A stretch of DNA of 64,000 bases from Streptomyces alfalfae (lineage in GTDB: Bacteria > Actinomycetota > Actinomycetes > Streptomycetales > Streptomycetaceae): contig NZ_QEXM01000029.1 of NCBI RefSeq assembly GCF_004127445.1, positions 1 through 64,000 of the forward strand, written 5' to 3'. The position numbers were made by a program, and so were the translations under genes. Below are positions 51,094 to 60,300 of this stretch, piece by piece; the first letter of the stretch is position 1; the number at the start of each line of letters is the position of its first letter. The notes under the pieces are model-generated. The model did not search any database. It was not told where the DNA came from and saw nothing but the letters and a program-made list of their open reading frames with translations.

Positions 51094-52569
51094 TCACCGA
51101 CGGGTGACGGCCGGTCCCGGCAGCCGGAGTTCGAAGAGCGCACCACCGGACGGCGCCTCCCTGACCATGAGCGTGCCGCCGTGCCGTGCCGCCACGTCCC
51201 GGGCGATCGCGAGACCGAGGCCGGCCCCGCCCTCGTCACGGGTGCGGGCATCGTCCAGGCGCACGAACCGTTCGAAGATCCGCTCCCGTTCGTCCGGCGG
51301 CACGCCCTCGCCGTCGTCGGACACCGCGAGGACCGCCCACGCGCCATCGGCCCTGGTGGCGACCGTGACCTGGGAGCGGGCGTGCCGCTGGGCGTTGTTC
51401 AGCAGGTTGCCGAGCACGCGGGCGAGCTGGCTCCGGGACCCCGAGACCTCCACGCTCCGCAGTTCCGTGCGCACCTCCACGCGGTCCCGTGTCCGCTGCG
51501 ACAGCTCCTCGCCGACGAGGGCCGCCAGGTCCACGCGCGCCTCGCCGGGCTTCTCCCCCGCGTCGAGGCGGGCGAGGAGCAGCAGGTCGGCGGCGAGTTC
51601 CTGGAGCCGCACGGTGTCCTCGACCGCCCCCTCGACGTCGAGCAGCGCGGGGTGCGCCGCGCCCACCTCCAGCTGGGTGCGGAGCGAGGCGATGGGGCTG
51701 CGCAGTTCGTGCGAGGCGTCCGCCACGAAGCGCCGCTGCCGCTCCACCGAGGTCTGCAGGGCGGTGAGCGTCTCGTTCGTCGTACGGGCCAGGCGGGCGA
51801 TCTCGTCGTGCGTGTCCGGTTCGGGCACCCGGCGCGCCAGGTCCTCGGAGGCGGTGATCGCGGACATCTCCGCGGTGATGGCCGCCACCGGCCGCAGCGC
51901 GCGGCGCGTCACCAGCCAGGTGACGCCCGCGACGACCGCGAGCAGCAGCGGGAAGCCGATCAGCATCGACGTCAGGGCCGTGGACACCGCGCTCTGTTCG
52001 TCGGCGAGCGAGCCGCCCGCGTAGACGGTGAGGTCGCCGCGGTCCTCCGTGCTCACCTCGACCGCGGCGAAGCGGTAGTCGGCGCGGTCGCCGTCGACGG
52101 TGGCCGAGCCGGAGCTGTACTCGACGTCGTCATCGATCTCACCGGGCTCGGACGCCTCGTCCGCGTCCCCGTGGCCCGTGCCGTCGGCCTGTCCGTCGCG
52201 CGTGCCGTCGGCCTGTCCGTCGCGCGTGCCGTCGCCGCCGGAGCCCGCCACTGGCTTGACCGCCGCCGTCCCGGCGCCGCTGATCCGCTCCAGGTCCTCG
52301 CTCGCGGCGAGCAGCCTGCGCCGGTCGTCGACCACCTGTACGGGGTTCTCGTCCTCTTCCGGCAGGTCGAGTTCCGCGTACGGCCGGCCCGCCAGGAGCT
52401 GCGTGGCGACCTCGCGGGCCGCGGAGTCGGCACGGCCCTCCGCCTGCGCCGTCAGATTGGCGCGCAGCGCGAGCAGCACGGCGGCGCCCGCGGCGACCAG
52501 GGCGAGGGCGACGACCAGGCTCGCGCCGAGCGTGGCCCTGGCCCGGACGGAGGCGAACGCCCGCCTCAT
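51094..52569 (-). CDS. Sensor histidine kinase, OmpR/EnvZ class
   Basis: 491 residues. TM1 is ATLGASLVVALALVAAGAAVLLALRA and TM2 about residues 195-220 (LIGFPLLLAVVAGVTWLVT). The extracytoplasmic loop carries an Asp-rich insert with an 8-residue repeat (GTRDGQAD twice). Then come HAMP, the phosphoacceptor His287 in FVADASHELRSPIASLRTQLE, and the ATPase domain (LGNLLNNAQRHA, VSDDGEGVPPDERERIFERF, GGAGLGLAIARDVAARHGG). It overlaps its response regulator by 4 bp. The stimulus is unknown; the divergent PepSY protein gene is the likely target. Confidence 0.9.
   Translation of the reverse strand: MRRAFASVRARATLGASLVVALALVAAGAAVLLALRANLTAQAEGRADSAAREVATQLLAGRPYAELDLPEEDENPVQVVDDRRRLLAASEDLERISGAGTAAVKPVAGSGGDGTRDGQADGTRDGQADGTGHGDADEASEPGEIDDDVEYSSGSATVDGDRADYRFAAVEVSTEDRGDLTVYAGGSLADEQSAVSTALTSMLIGFPLLLAVVAGVTWLVTRRALRPVAAITAEMSAITASEDLARRVPEPDTHDEIARLARTTNETLTALQTSVERQRRFVADASHELRSPIASLRTQLEVGAAHPALLDVEGAVEDTVRLQELAADLLLLARLDAGEKPGEARVDLAALVGEELSQRTRDRVEVRTELRSVEVSGSRSQLARVLGNLLNNAQRHARSQVTVATRADGAWAVLAVSDDGEGVPPDERERIFERFVRLDDARTRDEGGAGLGLAIARDVAARHGGTLMVREAPSGGALFELRLPGPAVTRR
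52178..52234. repeat. 24-bp tandem repeat inside the sensor-kinase gene
   Basis: Two identical 24-bp units (52178-52201, 52202-52225) starting GTGCCGTCGGCCTGTCC, plus a partial third. They encode the 8-residue repeat GTRDGQAD in the predicted outside loop; copy changes would keep the frame. Confidence 0.8.
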
Positions 52570-53285
52570 CGCGGGACCTCCAGGCGGTAGCCGGCGCCGC
52601 GCACCGTCTTGATGAGGGCCGCGCCCAGCTTGCGGCGCAGGGTGCTCACGTACACCTCGACGATGTTGGGGTCCCCCTCGTAGGCGAAGTCCCAGACGTG
52701 CTCCAGGATGTCGCCCTTGGAGACGACCTCCCCGGCCCGCAGCACGAGCTGTTCGAGGACCGCGAACTCCTTGGCGGTGAGGGCGATCTCGTCCTCGCCC
52801 CGCATGACCCGGCGCGCCGCCGTGTCGACGCTGAGGTCGCCCAGGGTGTGGACCGGGGACGGGCCCGTGGTGCCGCGGCGGCGCAGCAGCGCCTTCACGC
52901 GGGCCACGAGCACCACGTACGAGAACGGCTTGGTCAGGTAGTCGTCGGCCCCCGTGTCCAGGCCCTCCGCCTCGTCGTACTCGCCGTCCTTCGCCGTGAG
53001 CATCAGGATCGGCACGTCGTTCCCGGCCGCGCGCAGCGCGGCGCAGACCCGGTAGCCGTTCATGCCGGGGAGCATGATGTCGAGGACGACCAGGTCGTAC
53101 GTGCCCTCGCTCGCGCGGTGCAGCCCGTCGAGGCCGTCGTGGACGACGTCCACGGCGAAGCCCTCGGCGGTCAGGCCCTTGGCGAGCGACAGGGCGAGCC
53201 GCTTCTCGTCCTCCACGATCAAGAGTCGATAGGTGTGGCGCGTGGCGCCTCCGGCAGGGTGGTGGTGGGAGGCGGGTGGGCGCAT
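52566..53285 (-). CDS. OmpR-family response regulator
   Basis: 239 residues. The receiver domain has VEDE, phosphoacceptor Asp69 in DLVVLDIMLPGMNGY and the Lys of YLTKPFSYVVLVARV. The C-terminal winged helix is HTLGDLSVDTAARRVMRGEDEIALTAKEFAVLEQLVL...GDPNIVEVYVSTLRRKLG...VRGAGYRL. The start is uncertain: the first 18 residues (His/Pro-rich) precede the conserved YRLLIVEDE and may not be translated. The stop overlaps the kinase start (ATGA). It probably binds TTCAG repeats in the 149-bp region before the PepSY gene. Confidence 0.9.
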   Translation of the reverse strand: MRPPASHHHPAGGATRHTYRLLIVEDEKRLALSLAKGLTAEGFAVDVVHDGLDGLHRASEGTYDLVVLDIMLPGMNGYRVCAALRAAGNDVPILMLTAKDGEYDEAEGLDTGADDYLTKPFSYVVLVARVKALLRRRGTTGPSPVHTLGDLSVDTAARRVMRGEDEIALTAKEFAVLEQLVLRAGEVVSKGDILEHVWDFAYEGDPNIVEVYVSTLRRKLGAALIKTVRGAGYRLEVPR

Positions 53286-53308
53286 GGCCCCAGGGTGTCA
53301 GAGCCAAC

Positions 53309-53345
53309 CTGAAGAGTCCTTCAGGCGGCTTCAGCTCCGGTTCAG
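53309..53345. promoter_or_regulatory. TTCAG repeats, candidate response-regulator box
   Basis: TTCAG occurs at 53320, 53330 and 53341 (10-11 bp phasing), and CCTGAA-N6-TTCAGG forms an inverted repeat at 53309-53326. Direct repeats on one helix face suit an OmpR-class dimer. The box lies between the divergent two-component operon and the PepSY gene. Confidence 0.6.
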
Positions 53346-53434
53346 GGTCGGTCCGCCAGATTGGTCCATGTCGAAAGCGAACGGCAGCGGCCCCGGCCGC
53401 CGCCCGTACCGCCCACTTTCTCGGGAGGACCCTC

Positions 53435-54151
53435 ATGAAGCGCAACCTCGTCATCGCCACCGTCGCCGCCGCGGCCCTGATCGGCGGCGGCACCGCCACC
53501 GCCTTCGCGACCGGCGGTGACGACGACGGCGCTGCGGCCAAGTCGAGCGTCCAGCTGAAGAACGACGACCGCAAGGACGACGACGGCAAGGACGACGACC
53601 GCGACGACCGCAAGGACGACCGCGACGACGCCGCCGAGAACACCGCCGAGGCCAAGGCCGCCAAGGTGACGGCCGCGGACGCGATCAAGGCGGCCCTCGC
53701 CGACACCTCCGGCACCGCGGTCTCCGCCGAGCTCGACGACGAGGACGGCGGCCTGGTCTGGGACGTCGACGTACTGAAGGGCGGCGCCTGGCACAACGTC
53801 GAGGTCGACCCCGGCACCGGCAAGGTCCTCGGGTCCTGGGTGGACAAGGACGACGACGGTGACGACGCCGCGGACGCCGCCCGGGTGAACTCCGCGCTCA
53901 AGGGCGCGTCCACCAGCGCCGCCGACGCCGCGCGGGCCGCCGCCGACAAGGGCACGGTGACCTCCGTGGACCTGGACGACGACGGCAAGGCCGGTGTCTG
54001 GGACGTGGAGACGACCGGCGCCAAGGGCGCCGAGGCCGACTGGCACGTCGGCCTGACGAACGGCAAGGTCACCGCCGACCGCTCCGACAGCCACGACGAC
54101 CGTGACGGCCAGGACCACGACGGCTCGGACGACGACGGCTCGGACGACTGA
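53435..54151 (+). CDS. Exported PepSY-domain protein
   Basis: 238 residues, GGGAGGA upstream of the ATG. Signal peptide LVIATVAAAALIGGGTATAFA. An Asp/Lys/Arg-rich segment (residues 40-65) and an Asp-rich tail surround two PepSY-like repeats, AADAIKAALADTSGTAVSAELDDEDGGLVWDVDVL...NVEVDPGTGKVL and a second starting AADAARAAADKGTVTSVDLDDDGKAGVWDVE. PepSY domains are found in peptidase inhibitors and cell-envelope proteins. It is divergent from, and probably regulated by, the adjacent two-component system. Confidence 0.87.
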   Translation: MKRNLVIATVAAAALIGGGTATAFATGGDDDGAAAKSSVQLKNDDRKDDDGKDDDRDDRKDDRDDAAENTAEAKAAKVTAADAIKAALADTSGTAVSAELDDEDGGLVWDVDVLKGGAWHNVEVDPGTGKVLGSWVDKDDDGDDAADAARVNSALKGASTSAADAARAAADKGTVTSVDLDDDGKAGVWDVETTGAKGAEADWHVGLTNGKVTADRSDSHDDRDGQDHDGSDDDGSDD

Positions 54152-54223
54152 CGTTCCGGGACCCAGGACCCCCCTGGCCGGCCGCGCGGGGCTCACAGGC
54201 CCCCGCAGCCCCCCGCACCACCC

Positions 54224-54256
54224 CCGAGGGGCGGCGTCACTGACGCCGCCCCTCGG
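54224..54256. terminator. Bidirectional terminator between PepSY gene and meaB
   Basis: CCGAGGGGCGGCGTCA and its full complement flank one base, giving a stem of at least 14 bp. It separates convergent genes. Confidence 0.85.
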
Positions 54257-54289
54257 TCCATGTCCAGGCCCATGTCCCGGCCCGTGGCG

Positions 54290-55246
54290 TCAGCCCGCGG
54301 TGACGCCCTCGACCAGTTCGTCCGCCGCCGCGTACGGGTCGAGCTCCCCGGCCACGATCCGCTCCGCGAGCGCGGAGAGCCTGCGGTCGCCGTGCAGCGA
54401 GCCGATCCGCTCCCGCAGCGCGGTGACCGCGATGGTCTCCACCTCGCGCGCGGCCCGCGCGGTCCGCCGCTCGGTGAGGACGCCCCGCTCCTCCATCCAG
54501 GCCCGGTGCTTCTCCAGCGCCTCGACGACCTCGTCGATGCCCTCGCCGCGGGCCGCGACCGTCTTCACGATGGGCGGCCGCCAGTCGCCCGCGCCCCGGG
54601 ACTCGCCGAGGCCGAGCATGTGGTTCAGCTCGCGGGCGGTGGCGTCGGCGCCGTCGCGGTCCGCCTTGTTGACGACGTACACGTCGCCGATCTCCAGGAT
54701 TCCGGCCTTGGCCGCCTGGATGCCGTCGCCCATGCCGGGCGCGAGCAGGACCACGGAGGTGTCCGCCTGCGAGGCGATGTCCACCTCGGACTGGCCGACG
54801 CCGACGGTCTCCACCAGCACCACGTCGCAGCCCGCCGCGTCCAGGACGCGGATCGCCTGCGGGGCCGCCCAGGCGAGCCCGCCGAGGTGGCCGCGCGTGG
54901 CCATGGAGCGGATGTAGACGCCGGGGTCGGAGGCGTGTTCCGACATCCGCACCCGGTCGCCGAGCAGCGCGCCGCCGGAGAACGGCGACGAGGGGTCCAC
55001 GGCGAGCACGCCGACCCGCTTCCCCGCCCGCCGGTAGGCGCTGACCAGCGCGGACGTCGACGTGGACTTGCCGACGCCGGGCGATCCCGTCAGGCCCACC
55101 ACATAGGCGTTGCCCGCCAGCGGGGCCAGCGCCGCCATCACCTCCCTGAGCTGCGGCGACGCCCCTTCGACCAGGGAGATCAGCCGGGCCACGGCCCGTG
55201 GCCCGCCCTCGCGGGCCCGCGCCACCAGGGAGGGGACGTCCTGCAT
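54290..55246 (-). CDS. meaB: G-protein chaperone of acyl-CoA mutases
   Basis: 318 residues. MeaB is a SIMIBI-class GTPase that protects and reloads B12-dependent mutases. Motifs are LTGSPGVGKSTSTSAL (P-loop), VDPSSPFSGGALLGDRVRM (switch I and mutase base), VETVGVGQSEVDIASQAD (switch II) and VVNKADRDGAD (base recognition). GGAGC is the ribosome site. Upstream on the same strand is the thiolase gene, 48 bp away. It can serve methylmalonyl-CoA mutase or the IcmA encoded in this window. Confidence 0.93.
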   Translation of the reverse strand: MQDVPSLVARAREGGPRAVARLISLVEGASPQLREVMAALAPLAGNAYVVGLTGSPGVGKSTSTSALVSAYRRAGKRVGVLAVDPSSPFSGGALLGDRVRMSEHASDPGVYIRSMATRGHLGGLAWAAPQAIRVLDAAGCDVVLVETVGVGQSEVDIASQADTSVVLLAPGMGDGIQAAKAGILEIGDVYVVNKADRDGADATARELNHMLGLGESRGAGDWRPPIVKTVAARGEGIDEVVEALEKHRAWMEERGVLTERRTARAAREVETIAVTALRERIGSLHGDRRLSALAERIVAGELDPYAAADELVEGVTAG

Positions 55247-55294
55247 GTGACAGCTCCGTTCACTTCACTGCGTACGAGACGGCGGGAGGGTGGC

Positions 55295-56497
55295 TCAGCT
55301 CTTGCCCACCTTGATGATCAGGGCGTCGCCCTGGCCGCCGCCGCCGCACAGCGCCGCCGCGCCCACGCCGCCGCCGCGCCGCTTCAGTTCGAGGGCGAGG
55401 TGCAGCACGACGCGGGCGCCGGACATCCCGATCGGGTGGCCCAGGGCGATGGCGCCGCCGTTGACATTCACCTTTTCCGGGGAAACCCCGAGGTCCTTCA
55501 TTGACTGCACCGCGACCGCGGCGAAGGCCTCGTTGATCTCGATGAGGTCCAGGTCCTCGACCGCCAGGCCCTCCTTCTTCAGGGCGTGCTTGATGGCGTT
55601 GGACGGCTGGGACTGCAGGGAGCTGTCCGGGCCCGCCACGTTGCCGTGGGCGCCGATCTCGGCGATCCAGTCCAGGCCCAGCTCCTCGGCCTTGGCCTTG
55701 GACATGACGACCACGGCGGCGGCGCCGTCGGAGATCTGCGAGGAGGTGCCCGCGGTGATCGTGCCGTCCTTGGCGAAGGCGGGGCGCAGCTTGCCGAGCG
55801 ACTCGGCGGTGGTCTCGGGGCGGATGCCCTCGTCCTTGGCGAAGAGCACCGGGTCGCCCTTGCGCTGCGGGATCTCCACCGGGGTGATCTCGGCCTCGAA
55901 CAGGCCGTTCTTCTCGGCGGCGGCGGCGCGCTGGTGCGAGAGCGCGGCCACCTCGTCCTGCTCGGGGCGGCGGATGCCGAGGCGGGTGTTGTGCTTCTCG
56001 GTCGACTCGCCCATCGCGACGCCGTCGAAGGAGTCGGTCAGGCCGTCGTACGCCATGGAGTCGAGCATCTCGATCGCGCCGTACTTGTGGCCCTCGCGGG
56101 ACTTGGGCAGCAGGTGCGGGGCGTTGGTCATCGACTCCTGGCCGCCGGCGACGACGACGTCGAATTCGCCCGCGCGAATGAGCTGGTCGGCGAGGGCGAT
56201 GGCGTCGAGGCCCGAGAGGCACACCTTGTTGACGGTGAGTGCCGGGACGTTCATGGGGATGCCGGCCTTGACCGCCGCCTGGCGCGCCGGGATCTGCCCC
56301 GCCCCGGCCGTCAGCACCTGGCCCATGATCACGTACTGGACCTGGTCGCCGCCGATGCCGGCGCGGTCCAGCGCGGCCTTGATCGCGAAGCCGCCCAGAT
56401 CGGCGCCGGAGAAGGACTTCAGGGAGCCGAGCAGGCGGCCCATGGGCGTGCGCGCGCCCGCGACGATCACTGAGGTGGTACCGGTCGTTCCAGACAT
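55295..56497 (-). CDS. Acetyl-CoA C-acetyltransferase (thiolase)
   Basis: 400 residues. Thiolase signatures are complete: nucleophilic Cys in [32 protein letters not shown] with the catalytic His, and the C-terminal Cys in [14 protein letters not shown]. It condenses or cleaves acetoacetyl-CoA, or longer 3-ketoacyl-CoA. It lies just upstream of meaB on the same strand and is divergent from methylmalonyl-CoA epimerase, linking acetyl-CoA and propionyl-CoA/methylmalonyl-CoA metabolism. A GTAC-N6-GTAC inverted motif is found 48-61 bp upstream. Confidence 0.93.
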   Translation of the reverse strand: MSGTTGTTSVIVAGARTPMGRLLGSLKSFSGADLGGFAIKAALDRAGIGGDQVQYVIMGQVLTAGAGQIPARQAAVKAGIPMNVPALTVNKVCLSGLDAIALADQLIRAGEFDVVVAGGQESMTNAPHLLPKSREGHKYGAIEMLDSMAYDGLTDSFDGVAMGESTEKHNTRLGIRRPEQDEVAALSHQRAAAAEKNGLFEAEITPVEIPQRKGDPVLFAKDEGIRPETTAESLGKLRPAFAKDGTITAGTSSQISDGAAAVVVMSKAKAEELGLDWIAEIGAHGNVAGPDSSLQSQPSNAIKHALKKEGLAVEDLDLIEINEAFAAVAVQSMKDLGVSPEKVNVNGGAIALGHPIGMSGARVVLHLALELKRRGGGVGAAALCGGGGQGDALIIKVGKS

Positions 56498-56544
56498 GTG
56501 CCACGGCCCCTTGGGAGGAGAAGTTAACGAGGGTTTATCTGAAT

Positions 56545-56558
56545 GTACTGAGCGGTAC
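56545..56558. promoter_or_regulatory. TACTG-NN-CGGTA inverted motif between thiolase and epimerase genes
   Basis: GTACTGAGCGGTAC is an imperfect dyad in a 136-bp divergent gap. It resembles acyl-CoA-responsive TetR sites of actinobacteria as I remember them, but no regulator gene is adjacent. Confidence 0.35.
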
Positions 56559-56633
56559 CCCGCCCGTCACCGGCCGACGAGTGTGATCGCGCGCACGTTG
56601 CGTAATCACCGTGCGAGGCGCTGCACTTGAAAC

Positions 56634-57074
56634 ATGCTGACGCGAATCGATCACATCGGGATCGCCTGTTTCGACCTCGACAAGACCGTCGAGTTCTACC
56701 GGGAGACGTACGGGTTCACCGTCTTCCACACCGAAGTCAACGAGGAGCAGGGCGTGCGGGAGGCCATGCTCAAGATTAACGAGACGAGTGACGGAGGCGC
56801 TTCCTACCTGCAACTGCTCGAACCGACCCGCGACGACTCCGCGGTCGGCAAATGGCTGGCCAAGAACGGCGAGGGCGTGCACCACATCGCCTTCGGCACC
56901 GCGGACGTGGACGGCGACGCCGCCGCGATCAAGGACAAGGGCGTACGGGTCCTCTACGACGAGCCGCGGACCGGCTCCATGGGGTCGCGGATCACGTTTC
57001 TCCACCCCAAGGACTGCCACGGTGTCCTCACCGAACTCGTCACTTCGGCGCCCTCCGAGTCCCAGGAGCACTGA
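56634..57074 (+). CDS. mce: Methylmalonyl-CoA epimerase
   Basis: 146 residues, one glyoxalase/VOC-fold protein of the usual length. It interconverts the (S) and (R) forms of methylmalonyl-CoA, connecting propionyl-CoA carboxylase to the mutase. Metal and catalytic residues are expected in RIDHIGIACFDLDKTVEFYRETYGF, the SYLQLLEP glutamate, GVHHIAFGTADVDGD and the C-terminal CHGVLTELV. It is monocistronic, divergent from the thiolase gene. The scy promoter overlaps its stop codon. Confidence 0.93.
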   Translation: MLTRIDHIGIACFDLDKTVEFYRETYGFTVFHTEVNEEQGVREAMLKINETSDGGASYLQLLEPTRDDSAVGKWLAKNGEGVHHIAFGTADVDGDAAAIKDKGVRVLYDEPRTGSMGSRITFLHPKDCHGVLTELVTSAPSESQEH

Positions 57075-57143
57075 CCTCCGTATATCCGGGCCGGTAGGGT
57101 TAGCGCCTGGCCGTCCGAAGTCGGGGCGGCAGGCCGTCCGAAG
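57071..57143 (+). promoter_or_regulatory. scy promoter with 23-bp tandem duplication
   Basis: CTGACC (57071-57076), 18-nt spacer, TAGGGT (57095-57100). Directly downstream GGCCGTCCGAAG is repeated at 57109-57120 and 57132-57143 within 23-bp units about 80 percent identical. The leader to the chosen start is about 200 nt. Confidence 0.5.
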
Positions 57144-57303
57144 GCTGGGCGGCCGCGTGCCGGGGTCCGGGTTTCGGGGGACGAGCGTCGGGGCAGCAAC
57201 CCATGCTCCGCCGTTGATCTGACACCATTCCCCCGGGGGCCTCGTTCGGCGGATGAACGAGGCTCGTTGGAGACTTCGACCAGGGGACGGATGGGACCGC
57301 GCA

Positions 57304-60300
57304 GTGCGGGGCTACGAACGCCAAGAGAGCTCGCGGGCTGAGACCGACAGTCTTTCGCGGTTCGAGGCCGAGATGGACCGGCTGAAGACTGATCGGGAGA
57401 AGGCCGTTCAGCACGCCGAGGACCTCGGCTACCAGGTCGAGGTGTTGCGCGCCAAGCTGCACGAGGCGCGCCGCAACCTCGCGTCCCGCCCTGCCTACGA
57501 CAGCGCGGACATCGGCTATCAGGCCGAGCAGATGCTCCGTAACGCCCAGGTCCAGGCCGACCAGCTGCGCGCGGACGCCGAGCGGGAGCTGCGCGAGGCC
57601 CGTGCGCAGACCCAGCGCATCCTCCAGGAGCACGCCGAGCAGCAGGCCAGGCTCCAGTCCGAGCTGCACGCCGAGGCCGTGTCGCGACGTCAGCAGCTCG
57701 ACCAGGAGCTGGCCGAGCGCCGCCAGACCGTCGAGTCGCACGTCAACGAGAACGTGGCGTGGGCCGAGCAGCTGCGGGCCCGCACCGAGCAGCAGGCCCG
57801 CCGGCTCCTGGACGAGTCGCGCGCCGAGGCCGAGCAGGCCCTGGCCGCCGCCCGCGCCGAGGCCGAGCGCGTCGCCGAGCAGGCCCGCCGCAGGCTCGCG
57901 AGCGACGCCGAGGCCGCGCGCGCCGAGGCCGAGGCACTGCTCCGCAGGGCCCGCACCGACGCCGAGCGCCTCCTGAACGCCGCCTCCACCCAGGCCCAGG
58001 AGGCCACCGACCACGCCGAACAGCTCCGCTCCACCACCGCCGAGGAGTCCGAGCAGGCCCGCCGCAGGGCCGCGGAGGCCGGCCGGGTCGCCGAGCAGCG
58101 CATGGCCGAGGCCGACACGGCGCTGCGCGAGGCGCGGGCGGAGGCCGAGAAGGTCCTCGCCGAGGCCAAGGACGCCGCCGCCAAGCAGATCGCGGCGGCG
58201 GAGACCGCCGGTGAGCAGCGCACGCGTACGGCCAAGGAGCAGGTCGCGCGGCTCGTCAGCGAGGCCACTAAGGACGCGGAGTCCGCGAAGTCGGAGGCCG
58301 AGCAGCTCATCGCCGACGCCCGCGCGGAGGCCGAGAAGCTGATCGCGGAGGCCGCCGAGAAGGCGCGCACGATCACCGCCGAGGAGACCGCGGGCCAGCT
58401 CGCCAAGGCGGCGCGGACCGCCGAGGAGGTCCTGGACAAGGCCTCCAAGAACGCCAAGGAGACGACGAAGGCCGCCACCGAGGAAGCCGAGCGGATCCGT
58501 ACGGAGGCGGAGACCGAGGCGGACCGGCTGCGGGCCGAGGCGCACGACATCGCCGAGGAGCTCAAGGGCGCGGCGAAGGACGACACCAAGGAGTACCGCG
58601 CCAAGACCGTCGAGCTGCAGGAGGAGGCGCGCAGGCTGCGCGGCGAGGCCGAGCAGCTGCGCGCGGACGCGGTCTCCGAGGGCGAGCGCATCCGCGGCGA
58701 GGCGCGGCGCGAGGCGGTCAAGGAGATCGAGGAGGCGGCCAAGTCCGCCGAGGAGCTGCTCGCCAAGGCGAAGGCCGACGCCGAGGAGCTGCGGACGGCG
58801 GCGACCACCGAGAGCGACCGGGTCCGCGCCGAGGCCGTCGAGCGCGCCACGTCCCTGCGCAAGCAGGCCGAGGAGACCCTGGAGCGCACCCGCGCGGAGG
58901 CCGAGCGGCACCGCGAGGAGGCCGCCGAGCAGGCCGAGGCGACGCGGACCGAGGCCGAGGAGGCCGCGCGGGCGCTGCACGAGGAGACCGAGCGGGCCAT
59001 AGCGGCACGGCAGGCCGAGGCCGCCGAGGAGCTGACACGGCTGCACACGGAGGCCGAGGAGCGGCTGAGCGCGGCCGAGCAGGCCCTCACCGACGCCCGT
59101 GAGCAGGCCGAGCGCCTGCGCAAGGAGGCCACGGAGGAGACCGACCGGCTGCGTGCGGAGTCCGCCGAGCGCGTCCGCACGCTCCAGGCGCAGGCCGAGA
59201 CCGAGGCCGAGCGGCTGCGCACGGAGGCCGCCGCGGACGCCTCGCAGTCGCGCGCGGAGGGCGAGGCGCTCGCCGTGCGGCTGCGTTCGGAGGCCGCCGC
59301 CGAGGCCGAGCGGCTGAAGACCGAGGCGCAGGAGTCCGCCGACCGGGTCCGCGCGGAGGCCGCTTCGGCCGCCGAGCGCGTGGGCGCGGAGGCCGCCGAG
59401 GCCCTGTCCGCCGCCCAGGAGGAGGCCGCGCGGCGCCGCCGCGAGGCCGAGGAGACGCTGGGCTCGGCGCGCGCGGAGGCCGACCAGGAGCGTGAGCGGG
59501 CCCGCGAGCAGAGCGAGGAGCTGCTGGCCTCGGCCCGTAAGCGGGTCGAGGAGGCGCAGGCCGAGGCGGTGCGGCTGGTCGAGGAGGCCGACCGCAGGGC
59601 GACCGAGCTGGTCTCGGCCGCCGAGCAGACCGCCCAGTCCGTACGGGACTCCGTGGCGGGTCTGCACGAGGCGGCGCAGGAAGAGGTCGCGGGCCTGCGC
59701 TCGGCCGCCGAGCACGCCGCCGAGCGCACGCGGACGGAGGCGCAGGAGGAGGCCGACCGCGTCCGCTCCGACGCCTACGCCGAGCGGGAGCGCGCCGGTG
59801 AGGACGCCCTCCGCACCCGGCAGGAGGCGACGGAGGCCGCGGAGGCCGCCAAGGAGCTGGCCGAGCGCACGGTGGCCGAGGCGATCGCGGAGTCCGAGCG
59901 GCTGCGTTCGGACGCCTCGGAGTACGTCCAGCGGGTGCGCACGGAGGCCTCCGACACCAAGGCGTCGGCGGAACACGACGCGGCCCGTACGCGTGCCGAC
60001 GCCCGTGAGGACGCCAACCGCATCCGCGGCGACGCCGCCGCCCAGGCCGACACGTTGATCGGCGAGGCGCGCAGCGAGGCCGAGCGGCTGCAGAACGAGA
60101 CGAACGCGGAGGCCGAGCGCGTCCGCACGGAGGCCGTCGAGCAGGCCGAGCGGCTGCGGACGGAGTCCACGGCGGAGGCCGAGCAGCTGCGGGCCGACTC
60201 GACGGCGGAGGCCGAGCGGGTCCGCGCGGAGGCCGTCGCCGAGGCGGAGCGGCTGAAGGCCGAGACGACCGCGGAGGCCGAGCGGGTCCGCGCGGAGTCC

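Noticed and set aside
52570-54072. Upstream extension of the sensor-kinase frame to 992 codons
   Set aside because: The extension overlaps the response-regulator and PepSY genes out of frame; the kinase starts at 52569 with an ATGA overlap.
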